In this document: one piece after another, positions 42,802 through 53,566 of the stretch
Layout of the letters: the number at the start of each line of letters is the position of its first letter
Position numbering within the stretch: position 1 is the first letter of the stretch
NCBI RefSeq assembly: GCF_002028545.1
Contig: NZ_MWPQ01000040.1
Span: forward strand, 1 to 64,000
DNA: 64,000 bases
Source: Nitrobacter vulgaris
Lineage (GTDB): Bacteria > Pseudomonadota > Alphaproteobacteria > Rhizobiales > Xanthobacteraceae
Direction: 5' to 3'
Notes under the pieces: model-generated
The model's input: only the letters and a program-made list of their open reading frames with translations
What the model was told of the DNA's origin: nothing
Databases searched by the model: none
Made by a program: the position numbers and the translations under genes

Positions 42802-43206
42802 CTAGCCGTCGATTTTAGCGGGCGCGAGCTGCACGGATTCACCGCACCCACAGGCTGAAACCTGGTTCGGATTGTTGAAGACGAACTGGGCTTGCATCTT
42901 TTCAGCCTTGTAGTCCATCTCGGTGCCGAGCAGGTACAGCACCGCCTTGGGATCGACAAGAATCTTGACGCCCTTGTCTTCAACCACTTCGTCCGTCGGC
43001 TTGATATCGTGGGCGTACTCCACGGTGTAGGATTGACCGGCGCAGCCACCGTTCTTGATACCGACCCGAAGGCCGACGATTTCCGAATCGGCTCGCGCCG
43101 CAAGTTCCTTGACCCGATCCGCGGCGGCGTCAGTCAACCGCATGACCTGTGGACGAGGCCGGGGTTTCGGCTTGGCTGCTGGTGTGCTTGGCGTCATGTC
43201 TGTCAT
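42802..43206 (-). CDS. sufA: A-type iron-sulfur carrier SufA
   Basis: Carries assembled Fe-S clusters to target proteins. The three cluster-binding cysteines are in GGCAGQSYTV and ACGCGES near the C-terminus. Length 134, with an N-terminal Pro/Lys-rich extension of about 20 residues not found in E. coli SufA. It is the last gene of the suf operon, 59 bases after sufT. The start is at 43206 or the ATG at 43197. Confidence 0.93.
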   Translation of the reverse strand: MTDMTPSTPAAKPKPRPRPQVMRLTDAAADRVKELAARADSEIVGLRVGIKNGGCAGQSYTVEYAHDIKPTDEVVEDKGVKILVDPKAVLYLLGTEMDYKAEKMQAQFVFNNPNQVSACGCGESVQLAPAKIDG

Positions 43207-43265
43207 CTGGTCAATCCTGACGGCGATTCAAGCCCGATCATAGCATCGGGACGGGTGTAAGATAG

Positions 43266-43646
43266 TCACCACATATTCAGGACGAGGCGAGCCTCGTCGG
43301 TCATCCGATCGGGCATCCAAACAGGTTCCCAGACGATGCTGACATTGACCACCCCAACGCCGGGAACGCTTGCGACGGCGTTTTCAACCATGGTCGGCAG
43401 TTCAGCCGCCGACGGACAGCTCGGCGACGTCAGCGTCATCTCGACGTCGACAGCGCGATCGTCCTTGATGTCGACTTTGTAGATCAGGCCGAGTTCATAA
43501 ATATCGGCCGGAATTTCCGGGTCGAACACGGTTTTCAGCGCGGCCACAATCCCCGTGCCCATACGCTCGGTTTCATCCGGCGCCAGCGCTGAGCTGGTCT
43601 GCATGTGGCAGGTCTTGTTTACAACCATTTCGGCTACGTCGCTCAT
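43266..43646 (-). CDS. sufT: SUF system assembly protein SufT (MIP18/DUF59 family)
   Basis: Helps maturation of Fe-S proteins, known in Gram-positive SUF systems. The DUF59 core is visible: ALKTVFDPEIPADIYELGLI, then VEMTLTSPSCPSAAELP with the conserved cysteine, and VNVSIVWEPVW. Length 126. Its ATG overlaps the sufS stop (ATGA), so translation is coupled. Confidence 0.92.
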   Translation of the reverse strand: MSDVAEMVVNKTCHMQTSSALAPDETERMGTGIVAALKTVFDPEIPADIYELGLIYKVDIKDDRAVDVEMTLTSPSCPSAAELPTMVENAVASVPGVGVVNVSIVWEPVWMPDRMTDEARLVLNMW

Positions 43647-44887
43647 GAGAACAACTCCCGTGCCTTGATCAGCGCTTGCGCCAGATGATCGACTTCCTCG
43701 CGGGTATTATACATACCGAATGAGGCGCGGCAGGTCGCTGAAACGTTGAACCGCTCTAAAAGCGGCATCACGCAATGCGTCCCGGCGCGAACCGCGATAC
43801 CGGCGCGGTCGATCACGGTCGCAACATCGTGGGGATGCGCACCCTTCATCTCGAATGAGATCACAGGCCCCTTGTCGCGGGCAGTGCCGATGATGCGCAG
43901 CGAGTTGATCTCCCGCAGCCGCTCCTGGGCATAGGTCAGAAGATCGTGTTCGTGCGCCGCGATGCGCGCCTTCCCGATCGAATTGACGTAATCGATTGCG
44001 GCGCCAAGCCCGATCGACTCGACGATCGCGGGCGTGCCTGCCTCGAACTTGTGCGGCGGATCGCCATAGGTGACCCAATCCTGCGCGACCTCACGGATCA
44101 TCTCGCCGCCGCCATTGTACGGGCGCATGGAGACGAGATGATCATGCTTTGCATACAGCGCGCCGATACCGGTCGGACCGTAGAGCTTATGGCCGGTGAA
44201 GACATAGAAGTCGCAATCAATGTCCTGCACGTCGATGGCAAGATGCACCGCAGCCTGGCTCCCGTCCACCAGAACCGGGATGCCGCGCGCATGAGCCAGC
44301 TTCACAACGTCCTTGACCGGAACGACTGTGCCGAGCGCGTTCGACATCTGCGTGATCGCCACGAGCTTCGTCCTCGGCGACAGAAGCTTTTCGAATTCCT
44401 CGATGAGGAAATTGCCTTCGTCGTCGACGGGAGCCCACTTGATGACGGCGCCGTGGCGCTCGCGCAGAAAATGCCATGGGACGATGTTGGAATGATGCTC
44501 CATGATAGAGAGCACAATCTCGTCGCCCGCCTTGATGTTCGGCTCGCCCCATGAAGATGCCACGAGGTTGATCGCCTCGCTGGCATTACGGGTAAAGATG
44601 ATTTCCTCGGTCCGTCTTGCGTTCAAAAACTGCGCGACCCGCGCGCGGCCGCCTTCATAGGCTTCGGTTGCGGCGTTGGCGAGATAATGCAGCCCGCGAT
44701 GGACGTTGGCATATTCAGTCTTGTAGGCCTCCGTCATTCGGTCGAGCACGGCGTTTGGCTTCTGCGCCGAGGCGGCGTTGTCGAGATAGACCAGCGGTTT
44801 GCCGTAAACTTTCATCGCCAGCGCCGGAAAATCCTCGCGCACGCGCATGACATCATAGGAACCGTTGGCAACCGCCGGATGCGTCAT
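43643..44887 (-). CDS. sufS: Cysteine desulfurase SufS (group II)
   Basis: Takes sulfur from cysteine for Fe-S cluster assembly. PLP lysine in FTGHKLYGPTGIGALY; catalytic Cys386 in SATCRASFGMYNT, the group II layout without the long active-site loop. Length 414. No SufE or SufU partner gene is in the window. The 140-base gap to sufD contains a degenerate intergenic repeat (cgtcattgcggcttgcg, about 44958-44974). Confidence 0.96.
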   Translation of the reverse strand: MTHPAVANGSYDVMRVREDFPALAMKVYGKPLVYLDNAASAQKPNAVLDRMTEAYKTEYANVHRGLHYLANAATEAYEGGRARVAQFLNARRTEEIIFTRNASEAINLVASSWGEPNIKAGDEIVLSIMEHHSNIVPWHFLRERHGAVIKWAPVDDEGNFLIEEFEKLLSPRTKLVAITQMSNALGTVVPVKDVVKLAHARGIPVLVDGSQAAVHLAIDVQDIDCDFYVFTGHKLYGPTGIGALYAKHDHLVSMRPYNGGGEMIREVAQDWVTYGDPPHKFEAGTPAIVESIGLGAAIDYVNSIGKARIAAHEHDLLTYAQERLREINSLRIIGTARDKGPVISFEMKGAHPHDVATVIDRAGIAVRAGTHCVMPLLERFNVSATCRASFGMYNTREEVDHLAQALIKARELFS

Positions 44888-45028
44888 ATCACTCCACGTC
44901 CATATCCATCGTTCCGGAGTCGGGCCTTGAACCGCTCCCGTGTAAAGGAACCGCTCTCGTCATTGCGGCTTGCGATAATTGGCGTCCGCCGGTTTTCGCG
45001 GTGCAAAGCAATACGAGACCCTGTCCAT

Positions 45029-46354
45029 TCACCCTCTTGCCGCGAGCCACCGCTCGGCGGCCTCGATAACAACATCACGCAAGCCATCATCGGCAACGGT
45101 TTCGACCGCTTCGCCGACAAACGCTTGAATCAAAAGCGCCTGCGCTTCCTTTTCCGAAAGACCGCGTGCACGCAGATAGAACAGCAGGCTTTCGTCGAGT
45201 GCGCCGATTGTCGCGCCATGACCACAGGTGACGTCATCAGCGAAAATCTCAAGCTCGGGCTTGTTGTCGGCTTCGGCGCCATCGGATAGCAACAAAGCCC
45301 GCGTCATCATCTTGCCATCGGTCTTTTGCGCATCGGGCCGCACGATGATCTTGCCCTGAAACACCGAGTGCGCCTGATCGTCCAGAACGGCGCGGAACAC
45401 CTCGTTGCTGCTGCAATGTGGTACGGCATGATCCAATACCAGCGTCGTATCGCCGTGCTGGCGACCATTGAGCAGATTGACGCCGTTCACGTCTGCGTGA
45501 GACCCCTCACGGGTGAACTTGATGAAGCCTTGATATCGGCTCACCGCCGCGCCGCTCGTGAGATTGAGGGAGTTGAAACGCGCGTTTGCGCCAATCGTGA
45601 CGATCGCGGTGGAGATGTTAGCGGCATCATTGGCATCTTCGACAAGGCGAACATGTTGCAGTTCGGCGCCGTCGCCAATCCACAACACAACCGAGTCATG
45701 AGCCTGATAGGCAGCGGCACCCTCGGCTGCGACGAAACTTTCAACCAGCGTGGCGCGTGCGCCATTTGCCAGCCGCAGCAACGAACGCGTGAATGCCGCG
45801 GTGTTGGATTGGGTGGTGATATGGACGATATGCAGCGGCTTGGTCAGCTTCGCATTTTCGGCCACATCGATGACAACGCCATCGGTGGCCATCGCGGTGT
45901 TGAGCGAAATCATCGTATCGGATGCCGCGGTGGTGATCAGCAGATCGGCGCGAGCGGCAACGTCATTGCTCTCCAGAATGTCACGTAGCGCCCGCACCTC
46001 AAGGCCAGTTTCGGGCGCCTGATCGGATAGCTGCGGCACGAATACTCCGTCAACCAGCACCAGCTTGTGCATAGCGTTCGCGCCACGCGCGATGACAGCC
46101 TTGGCCGCGCGCGCCAATGCTGCCTGATCAGGCTCGGCAGCAAGCGGCGCAATCTCGCGCAACAGTGTGCGCAAGTCGGTGTATTTCCATTCTTCAATGC
46201 GCCGGTACGGCAGACCTCGCCGAGCGAAATCGTCGAATGCGACCTGTCGCGCTTCGCTCACCGGACCGGATCCCGGCAAACGGTCACGCGCCGCGGCAAA
46301 CAGTTCTGTGGTCGCGCGTTCCGTAGCCGGCTTTGCCAATGCAACATCCATCAT
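45029..46354 (-). CDS. sufD: Fe-S assembly scaffold subunit SufD
   Basis: Partner of SufB and SufC in the SufBCD scaffold. It has the SufD-type N-terminal helical part (ARRGLPYRRIEEWKYTDLRTL) and the beta-helix core ending FADDVTCGHGATIGALDESLLFYLRARGLSEKEAQALL, with the conserved His of TCGHG. Length 441. Starts at 46354 or 46351 (tandem ATG), 61 bases after sufC. Confidence 0.95.
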   Translation of the reverse strand: MMDVALAKPATERATTELFAAARDRLPGSGPVSEARQVAFDDFARRGLPYRRIEEWKYTDLRTLLREIAPLAAEPDQAALARAAKAVIARGANAMHKLVLVDGVFVPQLSDQAPETGLEVRALRDILESNDVAARADLLITTAASDTMISLNTAMATDGVVIDVAENAKLTKPLHIVHITTQSNTAAFTRSLLRLANGARATLVESFVAAEGAAAYQAHDSVVLWIGDGAELQHVRLVEDANDAANISTAIVTIGANARFNSLNLTSGAAVSRYQGFIKFTREGSHADVNGVNLLNGRQHGDTTLVLDHAVPHCSSNEVFRAVLDDQAHSVFQGKIIVRPDAQKTDGKMMTRALLLSDGAEADNKPELEIFADDVTCGHGATIGALDESLLFYLRARGLSEKEAQALLIQAFVGEAVETVADDGLRDVVIEAAERWLAARG

Positions 46355-46415
46355 CAAATCCGTTCAGATCGTATTTTCCGCATGATCTCGTCCGAAACCG
46401 AAGGCCACGTCCGAA

Positions 46416-47168
<753 letters not shown>

Positions 47169-47186
47169 TCATCCTTCGCTATCGTT

Positions 47187-47305
47187 ACGTCATCGCGAGG
47201 AGCGTGCTCGTGCGGCGAAGCAATCCGGCGTTTCCATCGGTGGATCGCTTCGTCCAGCGCAAAACCGGCACAAAAGCCGACTTTGAAGCGAGCTCGCAGT
47301 GACGT
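47187..47305. repeat. Palindromic intergenic element between sufB and sufC
   Basis: acgtcatcgcgaggagc at the left end is inverted as gcgagctcgcagtgacgt at the right end, with a second inverted pair inside (gcgaagcaatccg and tggatcgcttcg). This is the cgtcattgcgaggagc-type repeat found in many copies in Bradyrhizobium and Rhodopseudomonas genomes. The last bases run into gtgggttaacccac, which contains the sufB stop codon. Confidence 0.85.
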
Positions 47306-47308
47306 GGG

Positions 47309-48790
47309 TTAACCCACACTTCCTTCGAGCGAGATCGAGATCAACTTCTGAGCCTCGACCGCGAATTCCATCGGCAACTGCTGCAGCACGTCTCTCACGA
47401 AGCCATTGACGACGAGGCCGACGGCCTCTTCCTGCGACAGTCCGCGTTGGACGCAATAGAACAGCACGTCTTCCGAAATCTTCGACGTCGTCGCCTCATG
47501 CTCGAACAGCGCCGAGGTGTTCTTGGCCTCGATGTACGGCACCGTGTGGGCGCCGCATTTGTCGCCGATCAGAAGCGAGTCGCAGGCGGTGAAGTTGCGC
47601 GCATTGGTCGCCTTGCGGTGCGCCGTGACGAGACCTCGATAGGTGTTCTGCGACTTTCCTGCCGCGATGCCCTTGGAGATGATCCTGCTCGTGGTGTTCT
47701 TGCCGAGATGCAGCATCTTGGTGCCGCTGTCGACCTGCTGGTAGCCATTGGAGATAGCGATCGAGTAGAACTCGCCGCGTGAATTGTCGCCCCGCAGGAT
47801 GCAGCTCGGATATTTCCAGGTGATGGCGGAGCCAGTCTCGACCTGAGTCCACGAAATTTTCGAACGCGCGCCGCGACAGTCGCCACGCTTGGTGACGAAA
47901 TTGAAGATGCCGCCCTTGCCCTCGGAATTGCCGGGATACCAGTTCTGCACCGTCGAATACTTGATCTCGGCATCGTCGAGCGTCACCAGTTCGACGACCG
48001 CGGCATGCAACTGGTTCTCGTCGCGCTGCGGCGCCGTGCAGCCCTCGAGATAGCTGACATAGGCCCCCTTGTCGGCGATGATAAGCGTACGCTCGAACTG
48101 GCCGGTGTTGCGCTCGTTAATGCGGAAGTAGGTCGACAGCTCCATCGGACAACGAACGCCCGGCGGGATGTAGACGAACGAGCCGTCGGAGAACACCGCC
48201 GAATTCAGTGTCGCGAAGAAATTGTCGGAGGTCGGCACCACGCTGCCGAGATACTGCTTCACCAATTCCGGATGCTGCTGAATAGCATGCGAGATCGGCA
48301 TGAAGATCACGCCGGCTTTCTTCAGCTCCTCCTGGAAGGTGGTCGCCACCGAGACCGAGTCGAACACGGCATCGACCGCGACTTTCCGCTCACCCTCGGG
48401 GCGAACAACGCCTTCCAGCGCCTCGACCTCGCGCAAGGGAATGCCAAGCTTCTCGTAGGTCTTCAGGATCTCCGGATCGATCTCGTCGAGCGAGGCGATT
48501 TCTTTCTTCGGCTTCGGCGCGGAATAATAATAAAGATCCTGATAATCGATCTTCGGGTAGTCCACCCGCGCCCAGGTCGGCTCCTGCATGGTGAGCCAGC
48601 GGCGGTAGGCCTCAAGCCTCCACTCCAGCATCCATGCGGGCTCGTTTTTCTTTGCGGAAATAAACCGGATAGTGTCTTCGGACAGTCCCTTAGGGGCCTT
48701 CTCGGACTCGATGATCGTCTCGAATCCATACCGGTATTGATCGACGTCGATCTGGCGAACCCGATCGACCGTCTCTTGTACGGCTGCCAT
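47309..48790 (-). CDS. sufB: Fe-S assembly scaffold subunit SufB
   Basis: Core scaffold that holds nascent Fe-S clusters. SufB features: [17 protein letters not shown] near the N-terminus, [38 protein letters not shown] and [20 protein letters not shown]. Length 493. The start at 48790 has GGAGG five bases upstream; the frame is open to 48814. It follows the nifS-type desulfurase on the same strand by about 80 bases. Confidence 0.97.
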   Translation of the reverse strand: MAAVQETVDRVRQIDVDQYRYGFETIIESEKAPKGLSEDTIRFISAKKNEPAWMLEWRLEAYRRWLTMQEPTWARVDYPKIDYQDLYYYSAPKPKKEIASLDEIDPEILKTYEKLGIPLREVEALEGVVRPEGERKVAVDAVFDSVSVATTFQEELKKAGVIFMPISHAIQQHPELVKQYLGSVVPTSDNFFATLNSAVFSDGSFVYIPPGVRCPMELSTYFRINERNTGQFERTLIIADKGAYVSYLEGCTAPQRDENQLHAAVVELVTLDDAEIKYSTVQNWYPGNSEGKGGIFNFVTKRGDCRGARSKISWTQVETGSAITWKYPSCILRGDNSRGEFYSIAISNGYQQVDSGTKMLHLGKNTTSRIISKGIAAGKSQNTYRGLVTAHRKATNARNFTACDSLLIGDKCGAHTVPYIEAKNTSALFEHEATTSKISEDVLFYCVQRGLSQEEAVGLVVNGFVRDVLQQLPMEFAVEAQKLISISLEGSVG

Positions 48791-48871
48791 TCCTACCTCC
48801 GCTCGCGGTTTCAAGGACCGCGGTGGATTGAATTCTTGGTGGCTTGCTGCAATTCTAAGGAAGAAACCGTC

Positions 48872-50032
48872 TTAGAATAGTTCAAGCCCTGTTTCGTCTC
48901 TCCTTAGTAGTGCACCTGAAAGCTTTCGCCAAGTCTTAATAGCCCGATCGACGTCTGCCTCCGTGGTCTCCCAGCCCAGAGAGAACCGTAATGCGCTTCT
49001 GGTCATTTCCGGGCCGTACCCCATTGCTTCCAGCACATGCGATGGCTGCACTTTGCCCGACGAGCACGCGGAACCGGATGAGACGGCCACCCCCTCAAGG
49101 TCAAATCTGATCACGGCCGTCTCCGCTTTCAAGGTAGGCACACCGAAAAGTGTCGTATTCGGTAGGCGCGCAATCTCCTGCGAGAAGATCACGCTGCCTG
49201 GAGTTTGCCTCAAGCCGTCCTCAAGCCGGTTACGCAGGGTTTGAACTCGGGCCATGTTTGTAGTGCGGCCTGTTTCTGCCGCCATCACAGCGGCCCCGAA
49301 GCCCGCGATGCCGGGCACATTCTCGGTCCCGGCACGACCACCCTGCTCCTGACCGCCTCCCCTTATCAACGCACTCGGACGGATCTGGTTCTCCGCGAAA
49401 ACCAATGCGCCCATCCCTTTCGGACCACCAATTTTGTGCGCAGAGATTGATAGAAGGTCGATATTTAATTCTTTGATACTAATATGAATTTTTCCGATAG
49501 CCTGAACCGCGTCAACGTGCAGCAGGCCACCTGCTTCGTGGACCAGATGAGCGGCTTCGGCAACTGGCTGAATGGCGCCGGTTTCGTTATTGGCCAGCAT
49601 GATCGAGACCAGCGCCGGAGGCCCCTGCGCGAGCAATGTTCGCAAGCCGTCGAGATCCACCAATCCCGAGCGATGGACCGGCAGGCGCGCAACCCGATCC
49701 AGCGCAAACCGGCCCCCTGCTAGGACCGAGGCGTGTTCGATGGATGAAACGATAAGATTATCAATATCTTGTTTATGTTTTCCGCTACTGGGCGTTAACG
49801 CCAAGGTGTTGGCTTCTGTCCCGCCTGACGTAAAGATAACGTTGTGGGGTCGGCCTCCTACTGCATCCGCGACGCTAACCCGCGCATCTTCTACTAGCCC
49901 CCGCGCTCGCCTGCCTTCCGCGTGAACGGATGAAGGATTGCCGAAGAGGTCCCATGCCGCGGCCATTGCGGCGCGTGCCTCGCGCCGAAGCGGCGCGGTT
50001 GCGTTCCAGTCAAGATAAGTTCGCTCTTGCAT
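48872..50032 (-). CDS. Cysteine desulfurase, NifS/IscS type (group I)
   Basis: First gene of the suf cluster. YLDWNATAPLRREA, PLP lysine in LSISAHKIGGPKGMGAL, and active-site Cys in SSGSACSSGKVQPSHVL on the long mobile loop of group I enzymes. About 386 residues. The start is taken at 50032 because MQERTYLDWN matches the family; an ATG at 50053 is also possible and neither has a clear ribosome site. Having both this group I and the group II SufS in one operon is normal in this lineage. No Rrf2/IscR-type regulator gene is next to it. Confidence 0.93.
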   Translation of the reverse strand: MQERTYLDWNATAPLRREARAAMAAAWDLFGNPSSVHAEGRRARGLVEDARVSVADAVGGRPHNVIFTSGGTEANTLALTPSSGKHKQDIDNLIVSSIEHASVLAGGRFALDRVARLPVHRSGLVDLDGLRTLLAQGPPALVSIMLANNETGAIQPVAEAAHLVHEAGGLLHVDAVQAIGKIHISIKELNIDLLSISAHKIGGPKGMGALVFAENQIRPSALIRGGGQEQGGRAGTENVPGIAGFGAAVMAAETGRTTNMARVQTLRNRLEDGLRQTPGSVIFSQEIARLPNTTLFGVPTLKAETAVIRFDLEGVAVSSGSACSSGKVQPSHVLEAMGYGPEMTRSALRFSLGWETTEADVDRAIKTWRKLSGALLRRDETGLELF

Positions 50033-50229
50033 GTGGTTGCGACCATACGACATTTTCGGCGGATGCGGACATAGCCGCGCAAGATGCTTGCTTTTCGCCC
50101 CTCGCCCTATGCTAGAACGCGGCGGTGTTCACTGGCCACTTTCTGCACTGCCGTGCGGTGGGCCTGTTGCCTCGTCGTCAGGCTACGAACAGAACCAGCC
50201 CGTGGGCGGCCGACTTGCCAAGGATTCCG

Positions 50230-50877
50230 ATGCCTGAAGTCATTTTTACCGGTCCTGCCGGCCGTCTCGAAGGTCGCTATCATCCGGCGAAGCAGAAAAA
50301 TGCCCCGATAGCGATGGTCCTGCATCCGCACCCCCAGTTTCGTGGCAGCATGAACCATCCGATCGTCTATCAGGTTTACTATGCTTTCGTGGCGCGGGGT
50401 TTTTCTGTGCTGCGTTTCAATTTTCGCGGCGTCGGCCGCAGCCAGGGCTCGTTCGACCACGGCACCGGCGAATTGTCGGACGCCGCGGCGGCACTCGACT
50501 GGGCGCAGACCATCAACCCGGAGGCACGGGCCTGTTGGGTGGCCGGGTTTTCCTTTGGCGCCTGGATCGGAATGCAGTTGCTGATGCGCCGGCCCGAGGT
50601 GGAAGGCTTCATCTCGATCGCACCTGAGCCTAACCGTTACGATTTCTCGTTTCTGGCGCCCTGCCCATCGTCGGGCCTCATCGTCCATGGCGAGAAGGAT
50701 ATTGTCGCGCCAGCCAAGGATGTCACGACGCTGGTCGAGAAATTGAAGACCCAGAAGGGCATCGTGATCGATCAGCAAACCATTCCAGGTGCGAACCATT
50801 TCTTCGAGGACAGGATGGAGCCGTTGATGGAGACGGTTACCAGCTACCTCGATATGAGACTCGCCAACATCCGATAG
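50230..50877 (+). CDS. Alpha/beta hydrolase (215 aa)
   Basis: A small serine hydrolase: oxyanion region LHPHPQFRGSMNHPIVY, nucleophile elbow GFSFGAWIG, Asp in HGEKDIVAP and His in GANHFFE. The reaction is not known; such genes are placed divergently from the suf operon in several relatives. The start at 50230 has AAGGA upstream, while the frame extends to 50125. Confidence 0.88.
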   Translation: MPEVIFTGPAGRLEGRYHPAKQKNAPIAMVLHPHPQFRGSMNHPIVYQVYYAFVARGFSVLRFNFRGVGRSQGSFDHGTGELSDAAAALDWAQTINPEARACWVAGFSFGAWIGMQLLMRRPEVEGFISIAPEPNRYDFSFLAPCPSSGLIVHGEKDIVAPAKDVTTLVEKLKTQKGIVIDQQTIPGANHFFEDRMEPLMETVTSYLDMRLANIR

Positions 50878-50989
50878 CTCATCACGGCGAAGCCGGCCCC
50901 CCTTGCGAGGCCCACCCTCGTTACGATCCCGGTTCCGCGCAGCAGTTGCTTGTTGGCCCCGCCTCGGACTCACATCGGCAGGCGACGGC

Positions 50990-52090
50990 TCAGGGTCGCA
51001 CGATCACGCCTCCGGTCATCGGCACCGGCACCCCGGTGGTCGCCGGATAGCTCAACGGCAAGCCTTTCAGGCCTCTCGCCGCGAGATAGCCGAAGGCTTG
51101 CGCCTCCATCGCATCGATCGACCAACCGAAGGCATCTGCGGGCTCGACCGTTGCAGGCGCAATTCTTTCCCGCAGCATCTCAAGCATGATTGGATTGCGG
51201 GCGCCGCCGCCAGCGACGATCCACTTTTCTGGCATCTTCGGCAGCAGCGGAATAATCCGCGCTATGGCCGCTGCGGTGAAGGCCGTCAGGGTTGCGGCAC
51301 CATCGGCCGGCATCATGTCGTGCAGGACGAGCGAAGCGAAATCGTTGCGGTCGAGAGATTTGGGCGGGGGCAGCGTGAAGAACGGGTGCTTCAAGGCGCG
51401 CGCGATCCAGTCCGCGTCGGGATGGCCCTCTGCCGCCAGCCGGCCGTCGCGGTCGAACGGCTGGCCTGTCACGCGGAGCATGAAATCATCGAGGAGCGCG
51501 TTGCCCGGTCCGGTATCGCAGGCGATCAATGTATCGGCGCCGTCGATATAGGTGATGTTGGAAACGCCACCGATATTGACCACGCAGATCGGTCCCTCGC
51601 AACTGAGCGATTCCGCCAGCGCGCGATGATAGGCAGGGACGAATGGCGCGCCCTGGCCGCCGGCGGCTACGTCGGCCGCGCGAAAATCGTGCATTACCGG
51701 AACGCGGATCGCTTTCGCCAAGGCCGCCGCGTCACCGATCTGCACGGTCAGCCGCTGAGCGGGCCGATGCAGCACGGTCTGACCGTGGAAGCCGACGATA
51801 TCGATATCCTCCCATACGATGCGGTTTTGCGCGATGAACGCCGCAACGGCTTCGGCGTGCGCCAAGGTCACGGCGCGCTCGGCTTCGCCGATTACGCCCG
51901 GCCGCGCGTCGCGCCGCGACAAACTGACAGCCTCCGCGAGCGCCTCACGCAACAAACCGCGCTCGAAATCCGTGTAGGGACGATAACCGGTCGGCCCGAA
52001 CGCGGTTACTCGCTCACCGTCGGTTTCGATCAAGGCGACATCGATGCCGTCCAGAGAGGTACCGCTCATCAGACCGATTGCCGTCATCAT
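50990..52090 (-). CDS. anmK: Anhydro-N-acetylmuramic acid kinase
   Basis: Phosphorylates 1,6-anhydro-MurNAc in cell-wall recycling to MurNAc-6-phosphate. Actin-like ATPase marks: IGLMSGTSLDGID at the start, GFHGQTVLHRP, CVVNIGGVSNITYI, ACDTGPGNALLDD and WIVAGGGARNPIM. Length 366. Tandem ATGs at 52090 and 52087 follow GGAG; the longer frame to 52189 is rejected. Divergent from tyrS. Confidence 0.95.
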   Translation of the reverse strand: MMTAIGLMSGTSLDGIDVALIETDGERVTAFGPTGYRPYTDFERGLLREALAEAVSLSRRDARPGVIGEAERAVTLAHAEAVAAFIAQNRIVWEDIDIVGFHGQTVLHRPAQRLTVQIGDAAALAKAIRVPVMHDFRAADVAAGGQGAPFVPAYHRALAESLSCEGPICVVNIGGVSNITYIDGADTLIACDTGPGNALLDDFMLRVTGQPFDRDGRLAAEGHPDADWIARALKHPFFTLPPPKSLDRNDFASLVLHDMMPADGAATLTAFTAAAIARIIPLLPKMPEKWIVAGGGARNPIMLEMLRERIAPATVEPADAFGWSIDAMEAQAFGYLAARGLKGLPLSYPATTGVPVPMTGGVIVRP

Positions 52091-52248
52091 CGCCTTGCGG
52101 TCTCCAGTTGCCTTCTGCGGGCCGGCTTGTGCCGAACGCACACTTCTTATAATGGCACACAGCGAAGCCTGGCGGCGGTGTCCGGCCATGATCCACCGGA
52201 ATCGAGTTTGCGACAGAGCCTAACAAGAACGATCGGGGTCCTATAGCC

Positions 52249-53502
52249 ATGGCCGCCTTCAAGTCCGATTTTCTCAACATCCTTCAGGAACGAGGCTTCA
52301 TTCATCAGTGCTCCGACCTCGAGGGTCTTGATACGTTGGCCGCAAAAGGCGAGGCAACGGCTTACGTCGGCTACGATTGCACCGCGCCGTCGCTGCACAT
52401 CGGCAACTACCTGACCATGATGATGCTCTACTGGCTCCAGCAGAGCGGCAACAAACCGATCACGCTAATGGGTGGCGGAACCACCATGGTCGGCGATCCC
52501 TCCGGCAAGGATGAATCGCGCGCGATCCGCAGCGTGGCGGAAATCGAGTCCAACAAGGCTAGCATTCGCGGCGTATTCGCCAAGGTGCTGCGTTACGGTT
52601 CGGGCGCGAGCGACGCGGTGATGCTGGACAACGCCGAGTGGCTGACCAAGCTCAACTGGATCGAGATGTTGCGTGACATCGGTCGGCATTTCTCGGTCAA
52701 TCGCATGCTGACGATGGACTCCGTTCGCCTCCGCCTTGAGCGCGAACAGGAGATGAGCTTCATCGAATTCAACTACATGATCTGCCAGGCTTATGACTTC
52801 GTCGAACTGTCGCGCCGGGCCGGCTGCCGGTTGCAGATGGGCGGCTCGGATCAGTGGGGCAATATCGTCAATGGCGTCGATCTCGGCCGCCGTATGGGAA
52901 CGCCTCAGTTGTTCGCCCTGACGACGCCGTTATTGACGACGGCATCGGGCGCAAAGATGGGAAAGACCGCGCAAGGCGCCGTCTGGCTCAATGCGGACGC
53001 CTTCAGCCCTTACGATTTCTGGCAATACTGGCGCAACGTCGAGGACGCCGACGTCGTCAAATTTCTGAAACTGTTCACGATCCTGCCGATGGGCGAGATC
53101 ACGAAACTGGCTGCGTTGCGGGACGCCGAGATCAACGAGGCCAAAAAAGTGCTCGCGACCGAGGCGACCGCGCTTCTGCATGGTCGCCCCGAGGCTGAGA
53201 AAGCTGCCGACACTGCGCGCACGACCTTCGAACAAGGCGCGATCGCCGAGAGCCTTCCCACGCTGGATATTTCGCAGAGCGAGCTTGCAAGCGGCACAGG
53301 CGTTCTCGCGCTGTTCGTAAAGGCGGGTCTTGTCGCCTCAAACGGCGAAGCGCGTCGCCAGATCAAGGGTGGCGGTCTTCGCATCAACGATGTCGTCGTC
53401 GCCGATGAAAAGATGATGTTGACACCGGACCATCTTACACCCGAAGGCGTGGTCAAGCTCTCAATGGGCAAGAAACGCCACGTGCTGCTGCGGCCTGCAT
53501 AG
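52249..53502 (+). CDS. tyrS: Tyrosyl-tRNA synthetase
   Basis: Charges tRNA-Tyr. Class I signature HIGN in [22 protein letters not shown] variant KMGKT in [11 protein letters not shown], and a C-terminal S4 RNA-binding domain (about 345-410, [20 protein letters not shown]). Length 417 matches bacterial TyrS. The anmK-tyrS divergent pair is conserved in many alphaproteobacteria. Confidence 0.97.
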   Translation: MAAFKSDFLNILQERGFIHQCSDLEGLDTLAAKGEATAYVGYDCTAPSLHIGNYLTMMMLYWLQQSGNKPITLMGGGTTMVGDPSGKDESRAIRSVAEIESNKASIRGVFAKVLRYGSGASDAVMLDNAEWLTKLNWIEMLRDIGRHFSVNRMLTMDSVRLRLEREQEMSFIEFNYMICQAYDFVELSRRAGCRLQMGGSDQWGNIVNGVDLGRRMGTPQLFALTTPLLTTASGAKMGKTAQGAVWLNADAFSPYDFWQYWRNVEDADVVKFLKLFTILPMGEITKLAALRDAEINEAKKVLATEATALLHGRPEAEKAADTARTTFEQGAIAESLPTLDISQSELASGTGVLALFVKAGLVASNGEARRQIKGGGLRINDVVVADEKMMLTPDHLTPEGVVKLSMGKKRHVLLRPA

Positions 53503-53566
53503 CGTGCCTGGAGGTACGGATTGTTTTTCGTCGTAGCTGCGTTCAAGCAGCCGATTTGGCAAACGT

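Noticed and set aside
44884-45120. 78-codon frame between sufS and sufD
   Set aside because: Overlaps both genes and consists partly of a degenerate intergenic repeat.
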